Shown: positions 10,547 to 22,176, counted from the first letter of the stretch. The stretch: DNA of 64,000 nt from Polytrichum commune (GCA_950295325.1 OX485806.1:44139169-44203168), one strand, 5' to 3'. The notes: generated by a model from the sequence alone, not told the origin. Program-made: numbers and translations.

Positions 10547-11350
10547 TTGTTGGAAATATCACCCATGGCTCGTAAAACCCTCAAGGAAAGAATGCCTATG
10601 ACTAGGAGAACTAGGAAAACAAAGACCAGAGTGGCGGCTACAATGCAATTGTCGGGGAAGGGTCGTAACGTGAAGGCAGTGGAGATAGAGGTCATAGTGG
10701 TGGACAAGGTGGTACCCAATGTACTCGTTGATGGGGGAAGTGGGTTAAACATTTTGCCGGAGCACACAATGAAAAAGCTTGGTCTCAATTTGATAGGTCC
10801 ATCATTTTTTGTCATCAATATAGCCAACCAAAGTCCTTCGATGGCTCTAGGGATGATTAAAGATTGTAGGATCATGACAAGGGGAGAATAGTACATTGTC
10901 ACCTTTCATATCATTAAGATGCATTCACACAAGGATGCATTTCCCATCTTGTTGGGTAGGCCTTGGTTGAGAATGGCGGATGCCATTGTGGATTGGGGAG
11001 GAGTTAAGCCCTCCATCACATATGGCCCTAAAGATAATAGAATTAAGGTTCACATCGGGTCCTTAGGTCGTTGGATAAGGGAGGAAATCACCCCCTCTTC
11101 GGATGAGGACGAGGAAGCAAATGAGGGGGAGAATAAACACAAGACCTTGGTAGCAGTAGTCCATTTAGGAAGACGTGAGGTTCCACTAGACACCGAGTTA
11201 ATCAGCCTAGGTCCTAGTTTCTACCATTGGAGTGACGATGGCGAGTATGCTAAATGGTTAAGGGAGTATCATGACTCGGTGTGCGATGTGATGGTGACTT
11301 CTTACTGTGAACCCTTTGAGTGGTCCACCACTCCGTGGGATTACTTTTAA
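10547..11350 (+). pseudogene. Aspartic protease region of family B pol
   Basis: Two pieces in the same element give a retroviral-type aspartic protease. The first (10547-10891) has the active-site segment NVLVDGGSGLNILPEHTMKKLGL, with DGGSG at the catalytic position, as in family A. The second (10919-11350) has the C-terminal flap-side block FPILLGRPWLRMADAIVDWG and ends in an acidic linker. TAG at about 10890 separates them, and a TAG just before 10547 separates the protease from gag. The linker ends at a TAA at 11348. In the intact family this would lead into reverse transcriptase, which resumes only near 16.5 kb after insertions. Confidence 0.78.
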
Positions 11351-11939
11351 TTAGAATGTTAGCATTAAAAGTTAGAATTGATAGGGAATTTAGGAAAAAT
11401 TAGTTCATTTAGCCTAGAAGAAGGAAGGTCAAAATGAAACTAAGTAGTGTTAGAAGATAGCGAAGTAGAAAAAATATGCTAGCTAGAAAAAACAACTAGC
11501 TAAGCAAATATAAGTAGATGCTAGCTAAACAAATGTTAGTAGATGCTAGCTAAGCAAATGTTAGTTTATTAGTTAGTGTGAGGCACACAAGACTATTGGA
11601 GGTGTTTGGTGTAAGAAGACCAAATCGGCTTGAAGACTTTCGAAAAAAAATAGACTTGCCCCCTTGCCAACTCGATGGCAAAAAATTAGAAAGATTTCTA
11701 AAGATTTCTCGTCGGAGCTACCTCGGCGAGAGGGTGGTAATTTCAACCGGGAAAACCCCCGAGCCAAAATTTCGGGAAAAGGTTTGAAAAATGGAACCGG
11801 TGGAGGAGGGGTCCAATCCTTTTGTGAGAGAGTTTAAAAATCCCTCTTCTACCTTGTAGGAACTCTCTCTTCCTCTAATGCTTGGGCGAAGCCCTGCTTC
11901 AATGTAGTTAGGAAAAAATCCTTAAGCATGCATTCTCAA
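11351..11939. other. Unassigned spacer with a short 25-bp tandem repeat
   Basis: No convincing gene is present. At 11516-11565 two units of AGATGCTAGCTAAACAAATG-TTAGT repeat at 25 bp, with a partial third unit just before (about 11491). A 69-codon frame at 11578-11787 shows no recognisable motif. The segment continues on the far side of the hAT element (from 13445) and is probably either linker of family B or another old insertion. Confidence 0.4.
11932..11939 (+). repeat. 8-bp target-site duplication, left copy (ATTCTCAA)
   Basis: ATTCTCAA at 11932-11939 is repeated exactly at 13437-13444, immediately outside the terminal inverted repeats of the intervening element. An 8-bp duplication is the hallmark of hAT superfamily insertion. 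Confidence 0.9.
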
Positions 11940-13436
11940 CACGGGGAGGTCACTGAGTAGGATTTTTGTATACCACGTGCGGCGGAGGGGTATTTGTTTA
12001 GGGGCTATTTACCTCCAAGGCACGAATTAAAAACTCCTTATAATTACATAATATTCTAAAATGGCCTATTTTTTTGTACCCTACCATTACTTATAATGCC
12101 CATGTCATTGAAATTTTTGTAGTCTATATTTCTTTTAATTAAAAAATTTGAATTTAAAAATGTATGCAATGCAAAAGTGATGGGAAAAACATGGCAACAA
12201 AAAAATATAAAAATTACGTACCATTGCAAAAACCAAGTACAAAAACTTAAAGTGAAAATACAAAAAAAAGACTTAGGATGGAACACAACATGATTGAGTG
12301 TGTGTTTACAAACACAACAAGATTGTGTGTGTGTTCACAAACACAACACCCGCTGCATAAAAATCCTTTATTCAAAATCACTTTACATCCTAGTGAAGAC
12401 CAAAACCATATAGTGTGAAACACTTTAAGCTTGGTCATGAATCTTATATAGTTCGTTCTGTCACAAACTTAGACAGTTGCTCTGAATCATTCCTATCAAG
12501 AATGTACACCTCATTTGTAGAATTGTAGCTCATGGTTACCGTAGATATAATGCAATCTACATCAATCCATTTGCTATCTGTGTGATCATACTTAAATTTG
12601 TTACGGCCTGGATATTTTCTATAATATTGCAACATTACTTCGATGTGGGGATTATTAGGATTTCTCCTCCCTGATTCCTCCGTTCGAGCAAGGAGGTCAA
12701 CCGCTTGCCTAAGTACTCCAAATCGTTTCCCATTGCGCCGCCGCATAGCCTGCACCCTACCCACCCACCATGAACTGGAATCTACTTCGTTCAATATGTT
12801 AGTAGCATTTCTAGCTTTAACATCAGTCATTGAACGTCCCCTTTTTCATTTGGCAGCGGATTTTACAGTTGACAATAGCATTGTTGTGCTCTGTTGGACA
12901 AAATGCACCCACAATTAGATCCTATAGATAACAAACTTGATCCACATGAAGATCTTGTTTGGAGACAATTATCATGGTTGTTGAAATGAATACTATGTTT
13001 CATTCTTGTTAATCTATCTTTGGATAGAAAAACATTACCATTGAGTTGGGAAACAAACGTTGACTTGTAAATGGAATGCCCATCAATTTCTACGGTTGGG
13101 AAAAAAAATTTGGTTCTCTATACTGAGGCTTCCAATTTCATCCATTTTGGGTGAATGATGAGTAATTTTTCATCCATACTTCGTGAGGCATGCGTACGAA
13201 ATTGATTCTACTAAACATATATCCTAAGATCCTTATTTTCAGCCCCTATATTCTTTTAACTAAAAATGAATGGCCCATATTTTATACCTATCTATTTTAC
13301 TTGTAATGGGCTTATGTACTTTTAATGGACCCTTCATTATTTGGAATTTTTTTATAAATTTTATGTCAAATGATTTTAATCCTCCCTATATTATACCGCA
13401 CGTCGTTTTTAAAATGCACTAAGTGACCTCCCCGTG
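11940..13436. mobile_element. Non-autonomous hAT-type element, 1497 bp
   Basis: Perfect 15-bp terminal inverted repeats bound it: CACGGGGAGGTCACT at 11940-11954 and AGTGACCTCCCCGTG at 13422-13436. Weaker inverted similarity extends to about 45 bp (ACCACGTGCGG against CCGCACGT). The 8-bp target duplication ATTCTCAA flanks it on both sides. The interior is AT-rich, with a 129-codon minus-strand coding fragment, but no transposase motif (no hAT C-terminal block, no BED finger). It must have been moved by a transposase encoded elsewhere. It lies in the spacer between the protease and reverse transcriptase parts of family B. Confidence 0.9.
12444..12830 (-). CDS. Unidentified coding fragment carried inside the hAT element
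   Basis: This frame of 128 codons begins just downstream of an in-frame stop. Its composition looks like a folded protein, not random translation: aromatic and charged residues alternate and low-complexity stretches are absent. Notable blocks are WWVGRVQAMRRRNGKR, VMLQYYRKYPGRNKFKYD and SKWIDVDCIISTV. I do not recognise the family. It may be an exon of a host or transposon gene captured by the hAT element, because it lies wholly between the two terminal inverted repeats. A chance ORF remains possible. Confidence 0.45.
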   Translation of the reverse strand: MTDVKARNATNILNEVDSSSWWVGRVQAMRRRNGKRFGVLRQAVDLLARTEESGRRNPNNPHIEVMLQYYRKYPGRNKFKYDHTDSKWIDVDCIISTVTMSYNSTNEVYILDRNDSEQLSKFVTERTI

Positions 13437-13444
13437 ATTCTCAA

Positions 13445-14242
13445 TGGCCTAAAAGAAAGGTTGGAGAAACTCCTCTACTCTCTCTCCTAGTTAGAATGTG
13501 TGTTTATTAACACATCAACAAATTTATTCCTTCTTTTGTAGAGGTAGGTTGGATGGTAGAGTTTTAAGTGGAGGCATTATAGACCCCATCTGCCAATGTC
13601 CTGAAGGCTTAGTTTAGAAGCTAGAACAAAATACCTTCCATTTTTTTCTTAGAGAGATCTCATATAGCTATCCATAGCCGTTTCCCATTTGTGATTTGGT
13701 TAAGATGACAATTAGTTATGGATTTTCAAATACGGAGTAAAAAAACTGGGTGGTTTTGTGGGTAGCGGTTGCTGGATCAGACTTGCGAGCCCAATAGAAA
13801 TTTTAAGTCTAAGAAAATATATTTTTCCCAAGTAGAACTTTTGTCTAGCTTTCTAAAATTGCTTAGAACATTTGATGTGAGCATGATTTGAATTAGATAT
13901 GAATTGTGTAAGACGGGACACATAGTTTGAGAACTTTTGGTTGACTGCTGCATTACAGAGGATCTGCTGGGTTCACTTCGGCTTAACTTTTTAATCACAT
14001 ATTTTTATCAAATACATGTTTTTAATATCTTTCCAAGGTCATATGAAACGTTTGATTTTAATAAGATTTGAATTATATATGAATTGTTGAAGGTGAGATA
14101 CATAGTTTAAGTTTTCTTGATTAGCTGTTGTGTTACAAGGAGTCTGCTGAATTTTTATTAGCTTAATCTGCTAATGTCATAATTTTTCTAGTTAGAACTT
14201 GTTCATAGCTTTTGAATGGTATAAGGAAATCCTAGATCCAAG
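13445..14242. repeat. Spacer containing a diverged tandem duplication of about 180 bp
   Basis: A unit beginning near 13830 (AGAACTTTTGTCTAGCTTTC, then ATTTGAATTAGATATGAATTG, then ACACATAGTTTGAG) recurs near 14010 with many substitutions. A third partial start is at about 14200. No gene is evident. Confidence 0.5.
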
Positions 14243-14250
14243 TAGTAAGA

Positions 14251-15038
14251 CAGGGTTGTCTATTGTGTCGTGACGGAGGCTAATTTCCGCATAATGTCGT
14301 GCCGTCACGACACGTATCCGTCACGATATTATGCCGGATGTTGTCTTTATCCTGACGGACTTGAATTTTACCGAATTCTGTGTGTAATAACATAACCCAT
14401 TTCGGACACATAAGATGTAAGATGTCCACGTGTAATGACATGTCAGCAAAGTAGAGGTAAAGTGGGGAAAAACTTACTAGCGCCCGTCCGCCCCCGTTCC
14501 CTCCCCCGTCCGCTCCGTTCCCCCCCCCCTGTCCGCCCCCGTTCCCAACCCTCGTCCGCAAAAAAAAAAAAAAAAAAAAACTGTTCCCGACCTCGTCCGC
14601 CCCCGTCCAAAAAAATTAAAAAATTAAAAAAAAATGTTCCCGCCCCCGTTCCCGCCCCCGTCCGCCCCCGTTCCCTCCCCCGTCCGCCCCGTTCCGCCCC
14701 GTTCCGCCCCGTTCCGCCCCGTTCCGCCCCGTTCCGCCCCCCCCCCCCCCGTCCGCCCCACACCCTCCTTAGTTATATTTTAATATTTTGATTTTAACAG
14801 AATGATAAACATAATGGCAAAATTGTTTAGCTGGTGCTAGGCATATCCACGTCCACGTCGGCCTTTTCTGCCACATAGGACGCCACCTTGGCAAGAAGGT
14901 AAGTATTTTACCCACCCTACTAGCTTCCCCCTAGGTTGACCCTACGTGGACCCTATTGTGTCGTGACGGAGGGGTCCGTCACGACACGACACGTCATGAC
15001 GGCATGACACCGTCATAACGGCGGGGTAGACAACCCTG
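14251..15038. mobile_element. Non-autonomous hAT-type MITE, 788 bp
   Basis: Terminal inverted repeats CAGGGTTGTCTA (14251-14262) and TAGACAACCCTG (15027-15038) are perfect. They are flanked by an 8-bp duplication TAGTAAGA (14243-14250) and TAGTAAGG (15039-15046), 7 of 8 identical. The subterminal regions carry many copies of CGTGACGG or its complement CCGTCACG, at 14265-14330 and 14950-15020. Such motif clusters typically bind hAT transposases. No coding sequence is present. The centre holds the C-rich block described separately. Confidence 0.88.
14478..14760 (+). repeat. C-rich minisatellite with poly-A interruptions
   Basis: The segment is built from variants of GTCCGCCCCC and GTTCCGCCCC. 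At 14689-14740 there are five to six consecutive near-perfect 10-bp units. Two A-rich interruptions (14560-14580, 20 or so A; and 14609-14635) divide it. The minus strand is correspondingly G-rich, with several runs of four or more G. It lies inside the hAT MITE, so it was probably copied along with it. Open frames here (both strands) are by-products of the low complexity and are not genes. Confidence 0.9.
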
Positions 15039-15046
15039 TAGTAAGG

Positions 15047-16480
15047 AATGTGCTATAAATTTTTGAAGTTAGAAGTTAGATAGGTGGGTTGGAAGGGTCG
15101 ATTGAATCGACCTCACACTTCCAACCCTCATAACTTTTTGCATTTCTTATCCAATTAAAGTGATTTTTAGATCATTGGAAAGATAATTAGGTGCACTAAG
15201 TATAAATATTATGTTTAGGATTAAATTACATTGCAGAATAAATACTTTATATTTTAATTATTAATTAAGGTACGCTTACTACCAAACTAGTTACAAAGAA
15301 GGAGGCAAGGTCGACGTTCGGGAAGTGGAACAAGGAAGGAGGTAGCAGCTCGGCCTATATCAAGCCCAAATCAGCCGAGGAGAATTGAGGTAAATTAACT
15401 AAGCTTAAGCCTTCCATTTAGGGTTGGAAGGAGCGCGGCTAAGGTATGCATCTCTAAACCCATTCACCTATCTCCTAAGGTCAAGTGGCTTGACCACTTG
15501 ACCACCAAAGGAATACCCAACTCCATTGTTTTCGGGCCCCTTGGTATGTTTTATGGTAGTAGCTTCATTTATAAGCAAGTTTCGTATGTGGTAAGTCGGA
15601 TTAATCACCGACATAACCACTCTTAGGTTGTTAGTGGAAAGGTGGAATTAATGACCCGCGAATCAACTATTATGTTGTTGGCCTCATAAATTGGGAGTAA
15701 TGGCCCCAATTTATGAAGATTGCGCAAGAGGTTGAACCTACAGGTCGCCCGTCACCCTGGTCCCATTGACTTGCATTTCATGGTCTATCCAGTGTAAATA
15801 CATTTAAGAATCAAAACATACAAAATAAATCGTAAACCCTTGTTGGCAAGGGATCCAAATCGGAAACTGAACTCAGTAAAGTGATACCACCCTTGGAAAT
15901 ATTGATGTTCGAATGGGTTTGAGATGTTATTCAGCCTTCAAAGGACCTGCACGAGGCCTTAGAAGGTTCCGAGGTAAGAGGTGCACCAACTAGGTAAGGG
16001 GTGATGCCTAATATGTGAATGTAGTGAAGTAGGAGGTGCAACCGAAATCAAGTAATTAAGAAAGAATTTGTGTAAAGGGTGGGACTTAGGCCAAGTTCCC
16101 CCGCTTAGAAAATTAAATAGAATTAAGTAAAGAAATATGAAGAATTAAATGGTCCATCAAATTGTCGTTAGTCCGTTTATTGAGCTAGGGTGGTATGAGT
16201 CACACCTGGTTGGTGTGTATCAGAACCATCATAATTCACAAATTAGGATTGCATTGGTTTCAAGGTTGGTACGTCTGCGCGTAGAATAGGTTGTAGGTTA
16301 AGGATAGAACTAGATATGAAATTGGTTAGTGGAGTTTAGAGCCACAATAGTAAAAAACTAAGACCCAACCTCCGGAGGTACTTCGACGCATATTTAATTT
16401 CCCTTCAAAATCTAACTACTCACGTTATACACCTATCATCCGGGTTCGGCTTGGGCACCTGCAAGTGTAGGCCACCTTCA
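15047..16480. other. Unassigned spacer within family B
   Basis: No terminal repeats, coding domains or RNA genes are recognised. A short inverted pair, GGGTTGGAAGGGTCGA then TCGACCTCACACTTCCAACCC (about 15090-15126), could form a hairpin. This may be an undetected insertion between the protease and reverse transcriptase parts of family B, since intact relatives have a much shorter linker there. Confidence 0.35.
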
Positions 16481-16483
16481 CCG

Positions 16484-17597
16484 AAGGGCTTGTGTGATAC
16501 TTTTAGGCTCCCTCGAAAGGGGGTGGCCCAAAGGTACCACAATTACCATGAGTGTTTGAGGGACGACATTGATAGCTTAAGGACAGAAGAATATGCCTCG
16601 CTGGAACCTTTGACATACTGACCGAGGAGGAGTGGTTGTAAGGAGGACTAACTCCTTGAATTGAAGACGTGGGAGAAGAAGAGATGTTAACAGTGCATGT
16701 GGACGACACTCAGGAGGTGGAAATCCTCCCCAACACGTCATAATTAGAAAATCCGTTGCACTTCAAAACTACTTCTACTGGCATTACTGTAGGCGAGGAT
16801 GTGAAAGACTACCCTCACGTCCCAACCGATTGGTATAGGAACACCAATGAGCAAACACACGTAGCTCAAGCTGATTGGAAACAAGTAGAGGTGAAGACCA
16901 AGACTGGTGAAGTAAGGCAAATGACAATGGGGGCACAACTATTTGATGGGGAGATGGGGGCCTATGAGGACCTAATAAGCGAATTTAGTAATGTGTTTGC
17001 GTGGTCATACCAGGACTTTGAAGGACATTCCACCCAACATGGTTGAGCATAGAATTCCTCTAATACCCGGAGCAAGACCGATTCGCCAGAAGGAAAGACG
17101 AATGAACCCAATATTTCACTTGTTGGTGCGAGCTGAGTTAGAGCGATTACTTAGCGCAGGGTTCATTCGGCCAGTAGAGATCACGGATTGGGTGTCCCCA
17201 ATGGTTCTAGTGGAAAAAAAATACCGAAAGCTGAGGGTGTGCAAGGACTACAAGAAGTTGAATGCATGTACATAAAATGATCACTTTCCATTACCGTTTA
17301 TCTCTCTCATACTAGAGGAGGTCGGAGGACACGCATACTACACGTTTATGGACGAATACGCGGGGTACAATCAAATCTCTATAGCTCTAGGCGATTTGCA
17401 CAAAACGGCTTTCATCACTCTGTGGGGCATGTTCATTTGGTTGGTAATGCCTTTCGGGCTCTGCAACGCGCCGGCCACCTTCCCGAGGCTTGTAATGTTT
17501 ATTTTTTCCGACCTTTTGTACAAATCAATGACGGTATTTATGGACGATTTTAGCACGCAATCGGATGTAGGTAGTCATTTAGAATGCGTGAGGAAGG
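16484..17597 (+). pseudogene. Reverse transcriptase (first part) of family B, interrupted by a copia element
   Basis: The pol linker begins near 16500, and conserved domains start at 16756 with DLISEFSNVFAWSYQDFEG. A frameshift near 17020 leads into VEHRIPLIPGARPIRQ, then RVCKDYKKLNAC (a TAA follows at 17273), MDEYAGYNQI, the FGLCNAPATF block and the catalytic box TVFMDDFSTQS (about 17530-17563). The box reads FMDD where most Ty3/gypsy enzymes have YVDD or YLDD. The reading stops at LECVRKV because the copia element inserted at 17598. It resumes in the same element at 22449. Lineage details (Tat/Athila-like) are inferred from similarity to remembered plant sequences. Confidence 0.85.
17593..17597 (+). 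repeat. 5-bp target-site duplication of the copia element (GAAGG)
   Basis: GAAGG at 17593-17597 recurs at 22449-22453, directly outside the two LTRs. This marks one integration event into the family B reverse transcriptase gene. Confidence 0.93.
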
Positions 17598-17845
17598 TAT
17601 AGAAGGAAAAGCTTTGAATGGAGAAAGAAAGCCTTAATGTTGCTCTTGGTCAATAAAGAGTCAACGAAAACCGAGAAGTCAACGCTCGGTTTAGGGTTGG
17701 CCGGCACAATGCAACCTAAACTTATGAATAAAAGGCAAGGCCGGGGGTGAGGAAGACTATGTCATTCCAAGCATTGTTCATATGCCTTTGTGTATGTGTG
17801 AATGTTTGTGCAATCTTTTTTCTACTCCTATTGAATCCTTCAATA
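17598..17845 (+). repeat. 5' LTR of the copia element (248 bp)
   Basis: It starts TATAGAAGG (the 3' copy starts TGTAGAAGG, so the canonical TG was lost by one substitution) and ends CCTTCAATA. Compared with the 3' LTR it lacks about 16 bp after CTTGGTCAA. After it, GGTTATGGGCCCACTC is a weak match to the initiator-Met primer site (TGGTATCAGAGCCA type). Confidence 0.94.
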
Positions 17846-18039
17846 GGTTATGGGCCCACTCATGCTAGTGGAAGTAGAGATTTGAATGCATCCTTGTTGG
17901 GGATGGATCATGGCGGCAGGAGCTTCGGGAGGTGCGGCATCGACCGGCGGTTGAAGGAGGCGAGGTCTTGAGGTTGTAATCTTTTCTTGCTCACTTGCTT
18001 TTGTGTTTTTGATGTATTTTTTGAGGCATTACAATATGA

Positions 18040-18547
18040 TGTGATGCATTTGAAAGTTTGAGGTGCATATGAGGTGAGGAACTCCTATTTTGAGTGATTT
18101 AAGTGTTGTCTTAGTCTCTTTGAGTGAAGAAATATTTGAATGGACATACTTGAGAGTTTGAGGTGTATATGAGGTGAGGAACTCCTCTTTTGAGAGATTT
18201 GAGTGTTCTTTTAGTCTCTTTGAGAGAAAAAATATTTGAGTGGACATACTTGAAAGCTTGAGGTGCATATGAGGTGAGGAATTCCTCTTTTGATTGATTT
18301 GAGTGCTCTTTTAGTCTCTTTGAGTGAAAAAAGATTTGAGTGGACATACTTGACAGTTTGAGGTGCATATGAGGTTAGGAACTCCTCTTTTGATTGATTT
18401 GAGTGCTCTCTTAGTCTCTTTGAGTGAAGAAAGATTTGAGTGGACATACTTGAGAGTTTGAGGTGCATATGAGGTGAGGAACTCCTCTTTTGAATGATTT
18501 GAGTGCTCTTTTAGTCTCTTTGAATGAAGAAGGATTTGAATGGACAC
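18040..18547 (+). repeat. 100-bp tandem repeat, 5 units, in the copia leader
   Basis: The motif GAGGTGCATATGAGGTGAGG (or a one- to two-base variant) starts at 18060, 18160, 18260, 18360 and 18460, an exact 100-bp register. Units diverge from each other by a few per cent and contain no indels. The array lies between the 5' LTR and gag. The minus-strand frames that run through it are repeat artefacts. Confidence 0.95.
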
Positions 18548-18692
18548 TCACTTGTTGAGGTGAGTTTAACATTCTGAGACTTTTAGAAAATCCAACTTGA
18601 GAGCTTTGAGTGGAAAGAGGATTTATTGAGTGATTCTAGGCTTCTTACACCATCCTTGAGTAGAGAGGAATCCTAGTGAAGGCATTTGAGAG

Positions 18693-21600
18693 ATGGCTTC
18701 TTTTGAGGGCGAGAGTGCCAAAACCATTGATAAGTTCCATGGAGAAAGGTTCAACCTTTGGAAGTTCAAGATTGAAATGCTCTCGGCCTCCATGGATCTT
18801 TGGGACATTATCGATGGATCCGAGGAGGCTCCACCCTCAAATGCGGATCCGAAGGTGAAGAAGGAGTACGAACGGCGTGTAAGGAAGGCCATGTCCGTGA
18901 TCGGCCTCAACTTGGCCGACAACCAACTTGCCCACATCAAGAGTTGTAAGGAACCCGTGGAGGCGTGGAAGTCTCTTTGTAACATCCATGAGACAAAGAG
19001 TTTGTCCAACATTCTATTCATCCGCCGCAAGTTCTTCACGTGCAAGATGTAAGAAGGAGAAGAGGTTTTGGATCATATCAACCATGTGAAGGCACTTGCG
19101 GATCAACTTGCATGCATGGAGGTACCCGTGCGAGACGAGGACACCGTCATGACGTTGCTCGAGAGCTTGCCGCCCTCGTACGAATACTTAATCACGGCAT
19201 TGGAGACCAAGGCGAGGAAGGAGCTTACGATGGACTACGTCACGGCGCGATTAATGCACGAGGTGTCAGAGTGCAAGGAGAAGGACCCGCGAAGTGAGGA
19301 TGCGGCAATGATGTTGCGGCAAGGTAAGATGGATACATCGTCTTCACGCCAAATTGGGCAAGGCATACGAACGTGCTTTTATTGTGGCAAACCGGGTCAC
19401 ATTGCCTGGTTTTGTTACAAAGCCAAGAACAAGGAGAGGGAGAACGCCAAGATTGTGAAGGATGACGCCGATTTTGCATTCACCATGCAACACACACCTC
19501 ATGCGCGGAGCATGTCGGAATGAATAATGGATTCCGGAGCAACGAAGGACATGACCTCTCATCGCCTCGCATTCGACACATATGAGGTACTCACTTCACG
19601 AAGTGTACATTTGGGAGATGATAGTATTTTGGAGGCAATCGGTATTGGATCCATTGTGGCGGAGGTGATGGTGAGAGGCACGATTAATAAGATCCGCATC
19701 AATGAATGCCTCCATGTACCAAAATTGCATACCAATTTGCTCTCGGTGAGCAAACTTGTGTCGAGCGGTTTGAAGGTGCAATTCAACATCAACGAATGCA
19801 TCATTCGGGCTTCCGATGGTCATCCCGTTGCCATTGCACATCGGGAGGGAAATTTGTATCACTTGCATGTTGTAAAGGTACACGGAATGGATGCGACCAA
19901 CTTGGTGCAATCTAATGGAGGAGACGGAGGTCTCCAACTTTGGCACGGCCGCCTCGGTCATTTGAACGAGAAAGGCGTACGTGCACTCCGGAGCATGGTG
20001 ACCGGCATCGACCTCACCAAAGTTTCTTGTCCTTCGCCTTTGGTTTGCGAAGCATGCATTGAAGGCAAACAACATCGGTTGCCATTTCCCACTGAAGGAG
20101 CGAGGCGAGCCACAAAGCCTTTGGAAATTGTGCACTCCGACGTATGCGGACTCATGCGCACCACATCCATGGGCGGTGCAAAGTATTTTGTCACCTTCAT
20201 TGACGATTTCTCGAGGAAGGTGTGGTTGTACGTGTTGAAGACCAAAGACGAATGTTTCATAAGGTTCAAGGAATTCAAGGCGCTTGTGGAAACATAATCC
20301 AAGTACAAGATCAAGGCGTTTCGCTCGGACAATGGCGGAGAGTTCATGTCCAAGGCATTCATGAAGTTTTTGGTGGACCACGGCATCGCCAAAGAAACGT
20401 CTACACCGTATCGGCCGCAACAAAACGGAGTGGCGGAACGTGCGAATTGTACCATTGTAGAGATGGCGAGGAACATGATCCATGTTCAAAAGCTCGACAA
20501 ATCATTTTGGGCGGAAGCGGTGGTGAACGCGGTTTATACGAGAAACCGGTGTCCAACAAGGGCATTGAAGCGCATGACTCCCGAGGAAGCGTGGAGCGGG
20601 AGGAAACCTAGCGTTGCGCATATGCGAGTGTTTGGGTGCTTGGCGTATGCAATGGAGCCGGACGAGAAGAGGGGTAAGCTCGACGCAAAAGGCACCAAAT
20701 GTTTGTTTCTAGGATATTGTGAAGGTACTAAGGCCTAGAGGCTTATGTGTTTGCAAACAAAGAAAATCATAAAATGTAGGGACGTGGAATTCTTAGAGGA
20801 TTCTACAAGCATGGGGGGTGATGCGTAGATACGTCCAAGTGGGAGAAATGAAAGACCAAATGTGGTCATTGTGGACGAATCTCCAAAACGTGAGCATAAT
20901 GATGAGTGTAAGGAGAGAGTGGGAGATAATGTGGCTCAAAATGGAGGACCAACATTGAGTGATGGCACAGATAAAAGAGTTGGTGAGGCTCCGCAACCGC
21001 ATGCAATGAGTAATGGCAATGGAGCGAATGTTCATGATGCAATGCGCACATTGAGTGATGGCAATGGAGAGAATTTTGGTAACGATGGAAGGTATCCTTT
21101 AAAGGAACGGCGGCCACGCAGAGAATGGTGGAAAAATCATATTCTTCCCCAACCCGAACGAGAACATGCCAATGTGGCACTTGTGGACGACCCGTTGAAT
21201 TTGTGTGAGGTCATGCGATCCGAGGATGCGAGCAAGTGGGAGACCACAATGCAAGAGGAGTACGACTCGCTCGTGGCCAATGGAACGTGGGAGTTGAATT
21301 ATTGTTTAGGTGTGCAATTTCAAAGGGATAAGAAGACCCACACCATCACCATGAGCCAAACAAGCTACATCAAGGAGGTGTTGAGGCGTTTCAACATGGA
21401 AGATTGCAAACCAGTGGCAACCCCATCGGATGTAAATTCCAAGTTGTTGAAACTTTCGGATGAGGAATTTGGCAATGTGCAAATGGAGATGGAAGGGGTA
21501 CCGTACAAAGCGGCGGTGGGATCTCTCATGTATGCCATGGTGGGCACACGGCCGGACCTCGCATTTGCGGTAAGTACGGTGAGTCAATTCATGGCCAAGG

Positions 21601-22176
21601 CTGGTCCGTCGCATTGGATGGCCGTGAAACGTATCTTGAGGTATTTGAAGGGGAGTTTGGAACTCAAACTTTCCCTTGGAGGTAACGACATATCTTTGGT
21701 AGGATTTTGCGATGCGGATTGGGCGGGCGACACCAATGACCGACGGTCTACGACGGGGTATGTATTTCTTGTGGGCCGTGGAGCCATTTCGTGGAAATGC
21801 AAGAAAAAACCCACCATTGCATTGTCCACAACGGAGGCGGAATACATGGCTACTAGCCAATGTACAAAAAAGGCGATTTGGCTACGACAACTATTGGCGG
21901 ACGTGGGAGCCACATGTGCAAGAAGGAGCCACATCCATCATGTGTGATAACCAAGGTTGCATACAACTTGCTAAGAATCCCATGCATCACTCCCGTACCA
22001 AACACATCGATATCCAACACCATTTCATTAGGGAGAAATTAGAGACAGAAGATATATGTTTGAGTTATTGTCCTACGGAGCATATGATAGCGGATGTACT
22101 GACAAAAGCATTAGCAAAGGATAGGCATCATTCATTAAGTAGGGCAATGGGCTTAGATGTCTTTGACAATTCGTAA
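18693..22176 (+). pseudogene. Copia gag-pol polyprotein, broken
   Basis: The ATG at 18693 (MASFEGESAKTIDKFHGERF) opens a single frame with in-frame stops at 19050, 19521, 20295, 20736 and 20826. Domains in order: UBN2-type gag; CCHC knuckle CFYCGKPGHIAWFC (about 19374); aspartic protease MDSGATKDMTSH (19527); GAG-pre-integrase LWHGRLGHL with CEACIEGK; integrase core (IVHSDVCG, SDNGGEF, AERANCTIVEMARN); reverse transcriptase start WETTMQEEYDSLVANGTWEL, which jumps directly (about 21294) to NYCLGVQF. The whole catalytic region with its YVDD box is therefore deleted. RNase H follows (CDADWAGD, STTEAEYMA), and after a frameshift near 21900 the C-terminus (DNQGCIQLAKNP, HIDIQHHFIREK, ADVLTKAL) ends at 22176. 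Confidence 0.93.

Noticed and set aside
14443-14791. Overlapping 106- and 118-codon frames with Gly/Arg- or Pro/Arg-rich products
   Set aside because: Both are translations of the C-rich minisatellite and poly-A tracts and have no non-repetitive content.
18029-18547. Four overlapping minus-strand frames of about 80 codons
   Set aside because: They are the same 100-bp repeat read in shifted registers, and the real gene signal is on the plus strand.
19596-20489. A 297-codon minus-strand frame opposite copia integrase
   Set aside because: It is the antisense shadow of a well-supported copia integrase and protease and has no domain of its own.
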